DNA from: Solirubrobacterales bacterium
Lineage (GTDB): Bacteria; Actinomycetota; Thermoleophilia; Solirubrobacterales; 70-9
DNA length: 64,000 nucleotides
Reading direction: 5' to 3'
NCBI GenBank assembly: GCA_021155855.1
Contig: JAJNAZ010000007.1
Coordinates: forward strand, 124,001-188,000
The notes beneath the pieces are model-generated. The model saw nothing but the letters and a program-made list of their open reading frames with translations, did no database searches and was not told the origin of the DNA. Of the stretch, positions 17,850 through 25,327 are shown piece by piece (positions within the stretch are counted from its first letter, which is position 1; each line of letters begins with the position of its first letter). A program made the translations under genes and the position numbers.

Positions 17850-17880
17850 ACGGCCGCCAAGCCCGACTGACGGCGGCCGT
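17850..17880 (+). terminator. Hairpin downstream of the DUF5679 gene
   Basis: ACGGCCGCC (17850-17858) pairs with GGCGGCCGT (17872-17880), a perfect 9-bp stem. No U-tract follows, so it is terminator-like only. Confidence 0.4.
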
Positions 17881-17993
17881 AGTGACAGCTCACCAGCGCT
17901 TCGCCAGCTCGAGGTTGAACCGGATGTCGGCGGTCGTCCGGGCGACTCGGTGGGCAATTGCGCCGATCGGTGGAAGAATGGCGCCCACACCGC

Positions 17994-18428
17994 ATGGGCA
18001 GCCCAAGATCGCAGAAGCCGCTCGAGCTGATTCTCGCTCGGAACCTCCTGACCAGCATCTCGACGCCGGGCTTTCTCCTCGACAGCGATGCGGCGGTGGT
18101 CTTCTACAACGAGGCCGCCGCGGCGCTGCTCGGCCGCTCGTTCGAGGATGCCGGGCGAATGAGCGCGGAGCAGTGGACGGCGGCGTTCGGCCCCTTCGAC
18201 AGGCAGGGCGCCCCGGTCGAGGTGGACGGCCTGGCGACCACCGAGGCGATCAGGGCCGGCCGCCCCGCGCACGGCAGCTTCACGATCCGCGCCGCCGACG
18301 GCGCGCGCGTGGCGATCGAGGCGAGCGCCTTCCCGATCGTCGCCTCCGAGCACGGATCCTCAGGGGCGATGGTCCTCTTCTGGCCACTGTCCGAGAACGG
18401 GGACAGCAGCCCAGGGGGCGGCAGGTAG
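17994..18428 (+). CDS. PAS domain protein
   Basis: 144 aa holding a single PAS domain: LLTSISTPGFLLDSDAAVVFYNEAAAALLG is the classic PAS opening and FTIRAADGARVAIEASAFPI the closing strands. No kinase, GGDEF or other output domain follows, so it may sense a small ligand or act through a partner. Its stop overlaps the GTG of the metallo-beta-lactamase gene (TAGTG), and this PAS-hydrolase coupling suggests a joint role. The start is uncertain: ATG 17994 is chosen, but GTG 17970 and TTG 17958 are in frame. Confidence 0.75.
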   Translation: MGSPRSQKPLELILARNLLTSISTPGFLLDSDAAVVFYNEAAAALLGRSFEDAGRMSAEQWTAAFGPFDRQGAPVEVDGLATTEAIRAGRPAHGSFTIRAADGARVAIEASAFPIVASEHGSSGAMVLFWPLSENGDSSPGGGR

Positions 18429-19300
18429 TGCGGGTCAAAGTCTGGGGCGCGCGGGGCTCGGTCCCGGCGCCCGGTCCGCACATGAACCGCTACGGCGGCA
18501 ACACCTCCTGCGTTCAGGTGACCCTCGCCGACGGCGACGTGCTGATCCTCGACGCCGGCACCGGGATCCGCAACCTCGGCGTCGGCCTGGTCGGAGCCCG
18601 GCGCATCAACATCCTGCTCACCCACCTGCACCTCGACCACATCCAAGGGCTGATGTTCTTCCCGCCCTGCTTTCGCGAGGAATCGCAGATCACGATCTGG
18701 GGCCCGGCCTCGCCGGAGGCCTCGCTCGAAGACCGGATCGCGCGCTACATCTCGGCGCCGCTGTCGCCGGTCGAGGTGCGCGAGCTACCCTGCTCGGTCT
18801 CCTTCCGCGACACCCCGGCGACCGAGTGGGAAGTGGCCGGGGCGACGATCCGCGCCGAAGCGGTCACGCACCGAGGGCCGACGCTCGGCTACCGGATCAC
18901 CGACGGGGACACGGCCCTCGCATACATACCCGACCACGAGCCGGCGCTCGGCGCGCCGCTCGCCGGGCTCGAGCCCGAGTGGATCTCCGGGTTCGACCTC
19001 GCCCGCGGCGTTGACCTGCTGATTCACGACTGCCAATACGCCGACGACGAATACCCCGAGCACGTCGGCTGGGGCCATTCGGGCCTGTCCGACACGCTCA
19101 TCTTCGCCAGCCGGGTCGAGGCCGACCGCCTGCTGCTCTTCCACCACGACCCGCTGCACTCGGACGAGTTCCTCGACGATCTCGGCGCGACGGCGAAGCG
19201 GGCGTGGCAGGGTCTCCGCCGGGACGCGACCGAGCTCGAGCTTGGCCAGGAGGGCGGCGAGTTCGCGGTCGGCCCCGCTGTCCAGGCGGTCCACGCCTGA
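18428..19300 (+). CDS. Metallo-beta-lactamase-fold hydrolase
   Basis: 290 aa. It opens VKVWGARGSVPAPGPHMNRYGGNTSC, typical of the phosphodiesterase-like group, and carries the metal motif THLHLDHIQGL. Later ligands are plausible at VTHRGPTLGYRI, IPDHEP, LIHDCQY and FHHDP. The GARGS and YGGNTSC motifs are shared with PDE-type MBL proteins and with PAS- or two-component-linked hydrolases. The substrate is unknown; cyclic nucleotides are one possibility. Translational coupling to the PAS protein (TAGTG overlap) hints that the PAS domain senses or modulates its activity. Confidence 0.82.
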   Translation: MRVKVWGARGSVPAPGPHMNRYGGNTSCVQVTLADGDVLILDAGTGIRNLGVGLVGARRINILLTHLHLDHIQGLMFFPPCFREESQITIWGPASPEASLEDRIARYISAPLSPVEVRELPCSVSFRDTPATEWEVAGATIRAEAVTHRGPTLGYRITDGDTALAYIPDHEPALGAPLAGLEPEWISGFDLARGVDLLIHDCQYADDEYPEHVGWGHSGLSDTLIFASRVEADRLLLFHHDPLHSDEFLDDLGATAKRAWQGLRRDATELELGQEGGEFAVGPAVQAVHA

Positions 19301-19455
19301 GCGCGGCCCGATTCGACCGCCGGTACAAGCGGCCCTGCTCCAAGTTTCGACACCGGGATAACGACCTCCGGCGCCGCGGCGCCTACCGTCCCTCGGGATC
19401 GAGGAACTGCGACCGCCGTCCGTGCGCGGGCGGCGGACAAGGAGGAACGAAGCGG

Positions 19456-20916
19456 ATGGTCAAGCGGGTGGGCGTAGGCGCCGCGTTGGCGCTCACAGCA
19501 TTCCTCGCCGTGCCGGGCTCGGCACTGGCTCAGGGCGGCGCCGTCGAGGCGCTAAAGGGCGAGCTCGACATCACCTGGGTGATGGTCGCGGCCGTGCTCG
19601 TGCTGTTCATGCAGGCCGGGTTCTTGCTGCTCGAGATCGGCTTCTCGCGCCAGAAGAACGTCGGCGCCGGAGTGGCCAAGGTCCTGGTCAACCTCAGCGT
19701 GCTGACCCTGGCGTGGTGGGCCGTCGGATATGGAATCGCGTCGGCGACGGGGAACAAGATCTTCGGCACCGAGGGCTTCTTCTTCCACAACGGTCAAATG
19801 ATCGGCGGGGTCGAGGTCGGCGGGACCGACACCGCGCTGATGCTGTTCGGGATGCTGTTCGCGGCGGTCTCGCTGGCGATCGTCTGGGGGACGACCCTGG
19901 AGCGGATCAAGTTCGCCGCCTACGCGATCTACGCGGCCGTGTTCGGGGCGGTGATCTACCCGCTCGTCGCCCACGGAGTCTATGGCGGCGGCCTGCTGGC
20001 CGACGTCGGGGGCAAGCCGGTGATGGACTTCGCCGGCTCCTCGGTGGTCCATCTCACCGGCGCGGTCGGCGCCCTCGCGGCGCTGCTGTTGCTCGGACCG
20101 CGGATCGGCAAGTACGCGACGGACGGCCGGCCGCGTGCGATCCCCGGCCACTCGATGCCGCTCGTCGGCCTCGGGGTGGCGATCCTGTGGGTGGGCTGGT
20201 ACGGGTTCAACGCCGGCTCGACCTTCGGCACCACCGACAACTTCATGGCCGAGGTCGCGCTCAACACCCAGCTGGCCGCGGCCGCCGGAGTGATCGCGGC
20301 ATCGCTGGTCACCTACATGAAGACGAGGTCGGTCGACGTCGGCATGGCCGGCAACGGTGCGATCGCCGGTCTGGTCGGGATCACGGCCCCGGCGGGGTTC
20401 GTCGAGTTCTGGGCGGCGCCGATCATCGGCTTCGTCGCCGGCGTGATCGTCGTCTACGGCGTCTACGCGATCGACAGGCGCCTCGACGACCCGGTCGGCG
20501 CGCTCTCGGCGCACGGTCTCGCGGGCATCTGGGGCACGCTCGCCGTCGGCCTGTTCGCATCGGAGCGGCTGATCCTCGACGGCGCCGCGCCGGGTGTCTT
20601 CTACGGCATCTTCGGCGACGCGTCGCTGGGCGCGACGGTCGGCCAGTTCGGCGTCCAGGCGCTGGGCGTGGCGGCGACGTTCGCGCTCGTGCTCTCGCTC
20701 TCCTATCTCACCTTCCTGGCGATCCGCAAGACGATCGGCCTGCGGGTGTCGGAGAACGAGGAGCTCGCCGGCCTCGACATCTCCTCGCACGGGATGTTCG
20801 GCTATCCGGAGGCGTTCATCCCGCCGGAGGAGTACCCGGGCCACGAGGTCGGCGTCCCGGCGCCGGCTCCGGCGCCCGCGACCGCGATCAGGGCCGAGCG
20901 GCCGTCCGAGGCATAG
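19456..20916 (+). CDS. amt: Ammonium transporter (Amt)
   Basis: Channel-like ammonium transporter, 486 aa. A cleavable signal peptide (MVKRVGVGAALALTAFLAVPGSALA) precedes eleven membrane helices. Family marks: ITWVMVAAVLVLFMQAGFLLLE, DFAGSSVVHLTGAVGALAALLLLGPR with the first pore His, and SAHGLAGIWGTLAVGLF with the second. AGGAGGAACGAAGCGG before the ATG is a clear Shine-Dalgarno. The leader (19301-19455) has TACCGT and a GC-rich hairpin directly before the Shine-Dalgarno (19411-19438 region). The PII gene follows by 10 bp, the usual amt-glnK pair in which PII plugs the channel when nitrogen is plentiful. Confidence 0.95.
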   Translation: MVKRVGVGAALALTAFLAVPGSALAQGGAVEALKGELDITWVMVAAVLVLFMQAGFLLLEIGFSRQKNVGAGVAKVLVNLSVLTLAWWAVGYGIASATGNKIFGTEGFFFHNGQMIGGVEVGGTDTALMLFGMLFAAVSLAIVWGTTLERIKFAAYAIYAAVFGAVIYPLVAHGVYGGGLLADVGGKPVMDFAGSSVVHLTGAVGALAALLLLGPRIGKYATDGRPRAIPGHSMPLVGLGVAILWVGWYGFNAGSTFGTTDNFMAEVALNTQLAAAAGVIAASLVTYMKTRSVDVGMAGNGAIAGLVGITAPAGFVEFWAAPIIGFVAGVIVVYGVYAIDRRLDDPVGALSAHGLAGIWGTLAVGLFASERLILDGAAPGVFYGIFGDASLGATVGQFGVQALGVAATFALVLSLSYLTFLAIRKTIGLRVSENEELAGLDISSHGMFGYPEAFIPPEEYPGHEVGVPAPAPAPATAIRAERPSEA

Positions 20917-20926
20917 AGGAGGAACC

Positions 20927-21295
20927 ATGAAGAAGGTCGAGGCATACATCCGCCATGAGGCGTTCGAGCCGATCCGCGCCGAGCTGCTCGATAGGGGGTT
21001 CCCCTCCCTGTCGATCGGCGAGGTGAAGGGATCCGGACGCCAGAAGGGCATCGTCGAGACGTACCGCGGTTCGAGCCTGACGGTCAACGTGCGGCCGAAG
21101 CTCAAGCTCGAGGTGGTGGTCGAGGACAAGGACAAGTCCCTGGTGGTCGAGACGATCCTCAGGCATGCGCGCACCGGCGACGTCGGCGACGGGAAGATCT
21201 TCGTGGTCCCCGTCGAGGAGGCGATTCGCATCCGCACCGGCGAGGAGGGCGAGGAGGTCCTCCAGGCCCACACCGAGGCGGAGATCGCGGCATAG
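20927..21295 (+). CDS. glnK: PII nitrogen regulatory protein with unusual T-loop
   Basis: 122 aa PII protein that senses 2-oxoglutarate and ATP/ADP and gates Amt. It starts MKKVEAYIRHEAFEPIRAEL and has GRQKGIVETYRGSS, then KLKLEVVVED and GDGKIFVVPVEEAIRIRTGE, the ATP-binding C-loop signature. Numbering aligns exactly with GlnB: Tyr 46, Arg 47, Gly 48 are kept, but the modified residue Tyr 51 is Leu here. Ser 49, the phosphorylated residue in cyanobacterial PII, is present. Uridylylation or adenylylation at Tyr 51 is therefore impossible. It follows amt by 10 bp with its own GAGGAGGAA. Confidence 0.93.
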   Translation: MKKVEAYIRHEAFEPIRAELLDRGFPSLSIGEVKGSGRQKGIVETYRGSSLTVNVRPKLKLEVVVEDKDKSLVVETILRHARTGDVGDGKIFVVPVEEAIRIRTGEEGEEVLQAHTEAEIAA

Positions 21296-21301
21296 GGGCT
21301 C

Positions 21302-21814
21302 GCCGACGTTCGCGGCAGCCTGCTCGAGGATCTGCGGGCACGATGAGCCGAACCCGCCGACACGGTCGGCCGGGCGGCGCCTCTCGGCTGCGATCTGCGC
21401 GGGGCGCGCTCGCCCTGGCCGCCGAGGTGCGCTCGGCCATGCCCCGCCTTGTCGCCGTGCTGATCACCGGCGAGCACCCCGGGGCGATCGCCGAGCCGCT
21501 GGCGAGCCCGGAGGGGACGCCGACGCCGCGAATCTACGCCGTGCTGCCCGCCCGCGACGGCGCCGATCCGCCCGCGCGCAGCGTCGCCTCCGCGAGGTCG
21601 ATCGTCTCCCGCGGCACACTCGGGGCCTTCTCGCCAACGACCGCAACATGAACGCCACCGCGCGGGCCGTGTTCGCCCACCGCCACACGGTCGCCCACCC
21701 CTCGGCCGCATGCGCGAGCTCACCGGTCTCGACGCGGCGCTCGGCGAGGACCGCGAGCGCCTCGGCCTTGGCCTCAAGGCGCCCCGGATCGTCGCGCCGA
21801 CACTGCCCCGGTAG
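21302..21814 (+). pseudogene. Decayed PucR/CdaR-family regulator, C-terminal half in several frames
   Basis: No single frame is coherent, but successive frames give parts of a PucR-type regulator in the right order. ADVRGSLLEDLRAR ends in a TGA at 21344. LALAAEVRSAMPRLVAVLITGEHPGAIAE and RIYAVLPARDG lie in the next frame. LLANDRNMNATARAVFAHRHTV, the helix-turn-helix of the family, lies in a third. RMRELTGLDAALGEDRERLGLGLKA runs from 21707 to the TAG at 21812 in a fourth. At least three frameshifts are needed and the N-terminal part is missing. Many frame errors in 0.5 kb point to gene decay rather than one sequencing slip. It follows glnK; PucR-type regulators often act in purine or nitrogen metabolism. 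Confidence 0.65.
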
Positions 21815-21842
21815 CTCCCGACCAGCGCCGCCGGTTAAGTCG

Positions 21843-22613
21843 TCACTCCACGTCCAAGCGCGGCAGGGGCTCGATCCCCCACTCCCGCATGCCGTCCTCG
21901 ATCCGCTCGTTCACCGTCTCGACCACCCGGACCCGCGCGTAGCGCTTCGACTCGGCCGCGATCAGCGACCACAGGAGCTTCGGTTGGTCGTTGCGCGCCA
22001 GCATGTCCTCGATCGCGTCCACGTAGGCCGGACGCTTATCGCGGTTGCGCCAGTCCTCGTCGGTGAGCTTCCACGACTTCAGCGGGTCCTGCTGGCGCCG
22101 CTTGAACCGGTTCAGCTGCTCCTCGGCGGAGATGTGCATGAAGATCTTGACCAGGATCGTGCCCTCGTCGGTGAGCGAGCGCTCGAAGTTGTTGATCTCG
22201 TCGTAGGCGCGCTTCCATTGGTCCCGCGTCGCATAACCCTCGACCCGCTCGACCAGAACCCGCCCGTACCAGCTGCGGTCGAAGATCGCCATCCCTCCCC
22301 ATCCCGGCAGCTTGGGCCAGAAGCGCCAGAGGAAGTGATGGCGCTTCTCGTCCGGGGTCGGGGCCGCGAACTGGGCTACGCGCACGTGGCGGGGGTCGAT
22401 CGGGGCGACCAGCCGCTTGATCGCGCCGCCCTTGCCCGAGGCGTCCCAGCCCTCGAACAGGACGAGGACGGGCGGGCCGATCTGCTTCGCACCGATCTGA
22501 CCGCCGAGCGTCAATCGCAGCTGGGCGAGCCGCGCCCAGGCGTTCTCCAGGCCGCGCCGCTCCTCCTTTCGCGACAGCGACGGCGAAAGGTCGATCTCGT
22601 CGAGCCTGCCCAT
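21843..22613 (-). CDS. ppk2: Polyphosphate kinase 2 (PPK2) family protein
   Basis: 256 aa enzyme transferring phosphate between polyphosphate and nucleotides. Walker A is FEGWDASGKGGAIKRL and the lid/Walker B region is FDRSWYGRVLVERVEG; RFWPKLPGWGGMAIFDRSW is the family signature. The short one-domain form usually makes ADP/ATP or GDP/GTP from polyP. The ATG lies 3 nt after the stop of the small membrane protein, so both are transcribed from the bidirectional promoter near 22860. The divergent partner is a MoxR ATPase. Confidence 0.92.
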   Translation of the reverse strand: MGRLDEIDLSPSLSRKEERRGLENAWARLAQLRLTLGGQIGAKQIGPPVLVLFEGWDASGKGGAIKRLVAPIDPRHVRVAQFAAPTPDEKRHHFLWRFWPKLPGWGGMAIFDRSWYGRVLVERVEGYATRDQWKRAYDEINNFERSLTDEGTILVKIFMHISAEEQLNRFKRRQQDPLKSWKLTDEDWRNRDKRPAYVDAIEDMLARNDQPKLLWSLIAAESKRYARVRVVETVNERIEDGMREWGIEPLPRLDVE

Positions 22614-22616
22614 CGC

Positions 22617-22850
22617 TCAGATCGCCGCCCTCGGCACCCGTGGCCCGGGTGGCGGCGGCTCGTCGGAGAAGATCTGCAGCGCGAGCGGGAACAGCAGCGT
22701 GGCGAGGAAGATCATGATCACGCCCACCGCGACCAGCCACCGCGAGCGCGCCAGGTGGCCGAGGATCGCGACGGCGAAGCCGACGCCCATGAGGGCGATG
22801 TAGGGGCCGATCGATTCCGGCAGGGCGACGCCGAGGCTGGGCGATTCCAC
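22617..22850 (-). CDS. Small two-helix membrane protein (unknown)
   Basis: 77 aa from a GTG at 22850: VESPSLGVALPESIGPYIALMG and then two hydrophobic helices (MGVGFAVAILGHLA, LVAVGVIMIFLATLLFPLAL) and a proline-rich tail. The length and two-helix plan resemble small oxidase subunit IV-type proteins, but that is weak. GATAAT ends 6 nt before the GTG, an almost consensus -10, and there is no Shine-Dalgarno. Starting further upstream would run into the divergent MoxR gene. It is translationally close to ppk2. Confidence 0.65.
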   Translation of the reverse strand: MESPSLGVALPESIGPYIALMGVGFAVAILGHLARSRWLVAVGVIMIFLATLLFPLALQIFSDEPPPPGPRVPRAAI

Positions 22851-22856
22851 GGCCTC

Positions 22857-22864
22857 ATTATCAT
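22857..22864. promoter_or_regulatory. Symmetric bidirectional -10 element (moxR / small membrane protein-ppk2)
   Basis: The octamer ATTATCAT reads GATAAT on the minus strand (22862-22857), 6 nt before the GTG at 22850. It reads TATCAT on the plus strand (22859-22864), 8 nt before the ATG at 22873. The two divergent starts are only 22 bp apart and share this single AT-rich tract; neither has a Shine-Dalgarno. Confidence 0.6.
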
Positions 22865-22872
22865 CGGCGCCG

Positions 22873-23829
22873 ATGGCGGCAGGAGCAGACCACGGTTCGG
22901 TGTCGGAGGTCAAGCAGGCGCTCGCGCGCGTCGGATACCTCGCCGACGAGCCCGCGGCCCTGGTCGCCTACCTCGCCCAGGAGCTCGGCAAGCCGGTCCT
23001 CGTCGAGGGCCCTGCCGGCGTCGGCAAGACCGAGCTCGCGAAGGCGATCTCGCGGGCCACCGATCGCACCCTGATCCGGCTGCAGTGCTACGAGGGCCTT
23101 GACGAGGCGAAGTCGCTGTACGAGTGGAACTACCGAAAGCAGCTGCTGCGCATAAATGCGCAGCAGCAACAACCGCCTGACGCCTCCTCGGCGTCGCCTC
23201 CGGGGGCGTCCGGGTCCGACTCGGGCCGGGCTTCGACGCTGGACGAGATCTTCTCCGAGGAGTTTCTGCTCACCAGGCCCCTGCTCGAGGCGATCGCCTC
23301 GACCGAGCCGGTGGTCCTGCTGATCGACGAGATCGACAAGACCGATCAGGAGTTCGAGGCGATGCTGTTGGAGGTGCTCTCGGACTTTCAGATCTCGATC
23401 CCCGAGCTCGGGGTGATCGAGGCCCGCACCCATCCGATCGTCGTGCTCACTTCGAACAATTCGCGCGAGCTCACCGAGGCGCTCAAGCGGCGCTGCCTCT
23501 ACCTCTGGCTCGACTATCCCGAGGTCGAGCGCGAGATGGAGATCGTCCGCCTTCACGCCCCCGAGCTCGACGCGCGACTCGCCCGCCGGCTGGTCGAGGT
23601 GATCCACATGGTCCGCCAGCTCGATTTGAAGAAGCCGCCCTCGATCGCCGAGTCGATCGACTGGGCGCGGGCGCTCTTGCTGCTCGGCGCCGACGACATC
23701 GACAGCTCGGTGTTCGAGCGCACGATGAGCATCATCGTGAAGCATCGCTCGGATATCGATCTCGTGGCGGAGAGGATCGGCGTGCAGCTCGGATCGCCGC
23801 CCGGGCTCGAAGCCGGGGCGGCGGGGTGA
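22873..23829 (+). CDS. MoxR-family AAA+ ATPase
   Basis: 318 aa AAA+ protein of the MoxR/CoxD type, chaperone-like and usually paired with a VWA protein to mature metalloenzymes or handle envelope stress. Walker A is LVEGPAGVGKTELAKA, Walker B is VVLLIDEIDKTDQEFEAML and the sensor 1 region is VVLTSNNSRELTEALKRRC. A low-complexity insert rich in Gln, Pro, Ser and Gly (about residues 95-120) interrupts the region after Walker A. The stop overlaps the start of the VWA gene (GTGA), so the two are co-translated. Transcription is from the symmetric -10 at 22859. Confidence 0.92.
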   Translation: MAAGADHGSVSEVKQALARVGYLADEPAALVAYLAQELGKPVLVEGPAGVGKTELAKAISRATDRTLIRLQCYEGLDEAKSLYEWNYRKQLLRINAQQQQPPDASSASPPGASGSDSGRASTLDEIFSEEFLLTRPLLEAIASTEPVVLLIDEIDKTDQEFEAMLLEVLSDFQISIPELGVIEARTHPIVVLTSNNSRELTEALKRRCLYLWLDYPEVEREMEIVRLHAPELDARLARRLVEVIHMVRQLDLKKPPSIAESIDWARALLLLGADDIDSSVFERTMSIIVKHRSDIDLVAERIGVQLGSPPGLEAGAAG

Positions 23830-25211
23830 GCCGCGCGGCTCCGAGCCTGCCGCCCGGCCTCGCCCCCCGGATCGTCGGCTTCTGCGAGGAGCTCCGCGGC
23901 GAGGGCGTGGCGGTCGGCACCGCCGAGATCCTCGACGCCTTCGCGGCGCTCGAGGCGGTGCCGTGGACCGACCCGGCCGACTTCCGCGAGGCGCTCGCGG
24001 CGACGATCGCCAAGTCGCAGGAGGACCGGCGGGTGTTCGAGCTGCTGTTCGAGCGCTACTTCTTCCGCGCCGCCGAGGCCGAGGCGCTCGACCGCGAGAT
24101 CCGCGAGGACCGCCGCTACGAGGGCGGCGAGCGGCTCGACCTCGACCAGCTTCGCGAGGCGATCCGCCAGGCGATCGCGCAGGGCAACGACGGTGAGATG
24201 CGGGACGCGGCGCGGCTCGCGATCGCCGCCTTCGGCCGCCGCGGCGAAGGCTCGGGCGTGGTCGGGGTCGACGTGCAGCGGATCCGTCGCACGCTCGGCC
24301 TCCAGGCCGCGGGCCGCGGCGCCGATGGCGACGAGCCGGCGCTCGAGCGCGACCAGATCCAGGGCTTCGAGCGCCATCTGCGGCGCGAGCTCGAGCGGGC
24401 GCTGATCGAGCGAACCGCGAAGCTGCCGCCGTCGCGACCTCTCGCCGAGCTCGACCGAGCGCTGCCGACGAGTCCGACCCAGGACCTGGCGGCGGTGCAT
24501 CGGGCGGTCGCGCAGCTCAAGCGCCGCCTGGCGACCCTGGGCCACGAGCAGCGCGGGCGCAAGCGCGCCGCGGCGGTCGACATGCGGCGGACGATGCGCG
24601 CCTCGCTGGAGACCGGCGGCGTGCCGCTACGGCTCCGGTATCGGCCCAAGCGCCCCCGCCGGCCGGAGATCTACGTGCTCTGCGACGTCTCCACGTCGGT
24701 CACCTCAGCGAGCGTCTTCTTCCTCTCCGTCCTGCACGCGCTGCACGACTCGTTCCGCAAGCTGCGCAGCTTTGTCTTCATCGAGCGGATCTCGGAGATC
24801 ACCGAGGTGTTCGAGCGCGAGCGCGACTTCCGCGCGATCTCGGAGAAGATCAGCCGCGAGGGTGGCGTCGCGGACGTCTCCGGTTACACCGACTACGGCC
24901 GCGTCTGGCTCGAGTTCTTCGACGAGATCTCCGAGGACCTCGACCCACGCTCGACGGTGATCGTGCTCGGCGACGCGCGCACCAACGGGCGCGAGCCGCA
25001 TGCGGAGGTCTTCGCCCGGGTCGCCGAGCGAGCGGGACGCACCTTCTGGCTCAATCCCGAGCCGCGCCTGTACTGGAACTACGGCGACTCGGTGATGGCC
25101 GCCTACGAGCGCCATTGCACCGCCGCCTTCGAGTGCTGGACGACCAAGCACCTCGAGGACTTCGTCAACGTGGTCGCCGGCGGGGCGCCGGTCGCCGAGG
25201 CGGGCGGCTAG
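23826..25211 (+). CDS. VWA domain protein (CoxE-like), MoxR partner
   Basis: 461 aa. The N-terminal ~270 residues are helical with no named domain. The C-terminal part has a von Willebrand A fold with MIDAS motif CDVSTSVTSAS (DxSxS) and a later Asp in IVLGDARTNG. No signal peptide or membrane segment, so cytosolic. CoxE/CoxD pairs are known for assembling the Cu-Mo centre of CO dehydrogenase, but no cox structural genes are in view, so a different client is likely. The last codon's TAG is part of TAGACT, the probable -10 of the following riboswitch. Confidence 0.88.
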   Translation: MSRAAPSLPPGLAPRIVGFCEELRGEGVAVGTAEILDAFAALEAVPWTDPADFREALAATIAKSQEDRRVFELLFERYFFRAAEAEALDREIREDRRYEGGERLDLDQLREAIRQAIAQGNDGEMRDAARLAIAAFGRRGEGSGVVGVDVQRIRRTLGLQAAGRGADGDEPALERDQIQGFERHLRRELERALIERTAKLPPSRPLAELDRALPTSPTQDLAAVHRAVAQLKRRLATLGHEQRGRKRAAAVDMRRTMRASLETGGVPLRLRYRPKRPRRPEIYVLCDVSTSVTSASVFFLSVLHALHDSFRKLRSFVFIERISEITEVFERERDFRAISEKISREGGVADVSGYTDYGRVWLEFFDEISEDLDPRSTVIVLGDARTNGREPHAEVFARVAERAGRTFWLNPEPRLYWNYGDSVMAAYERHCTAAFECWTTKHLEDFVNVVAGGAPVAEAGG

Positions 25212-25214
25212 ACT
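25209..25214 (+). promoter_or_regulatory. -10-like TAGACT for the TPP riboswitch transcript
   Basis: TAGACT overlaps the stop codon of the VWA gene. A start ~7 nt downstream (near 25221) would begin exactly at the 5' edge of the TPP aptamer. Confidence 0.45.
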
Positions 25215-25220
25215 GGGCCG

Positions 25221-25327
25221 AGGAAATCCAGGGGGGCTCGCGGGCAAGCGGGCTGAGATAGCGCCTCTGGCCAGGACCACCCGGCGCTGACCCTTCGAAC
25301 CTGTGCGGTAATGCGCGCGGAGGGAGC
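25221..25327 (+). ncRNA. TPP riboswitch (THI element)
   Basis: The conserved thi-box elements occur in order: GGCTGAGAT at 25251-25259, TGACCCTTCGAACCTG at 25288-25303, CGGTAATGC at 25306-25314 and GGAGGGA at 25319-25325. The AGGGA strand that closes the aptamer coincides with the Shine-Dalgarno, whose downstream end is ~4 nt from the ATG at 25328. Binding of TPP should therefore hide the ribosome site, giving translational control. It precedes an ABC transporter for a thiamine precursor. Only the exact 5' end is uncertain. Confidence 0.95.

Noticed and set aside
17890-17988. 32-residue minus-strand frame before the PAS gene (starting VGAILPPIG)
   Set aside because: Too short to judge, no Shine-Dalgarno or -10, overlaps the likely 5' end of the PAS gene.
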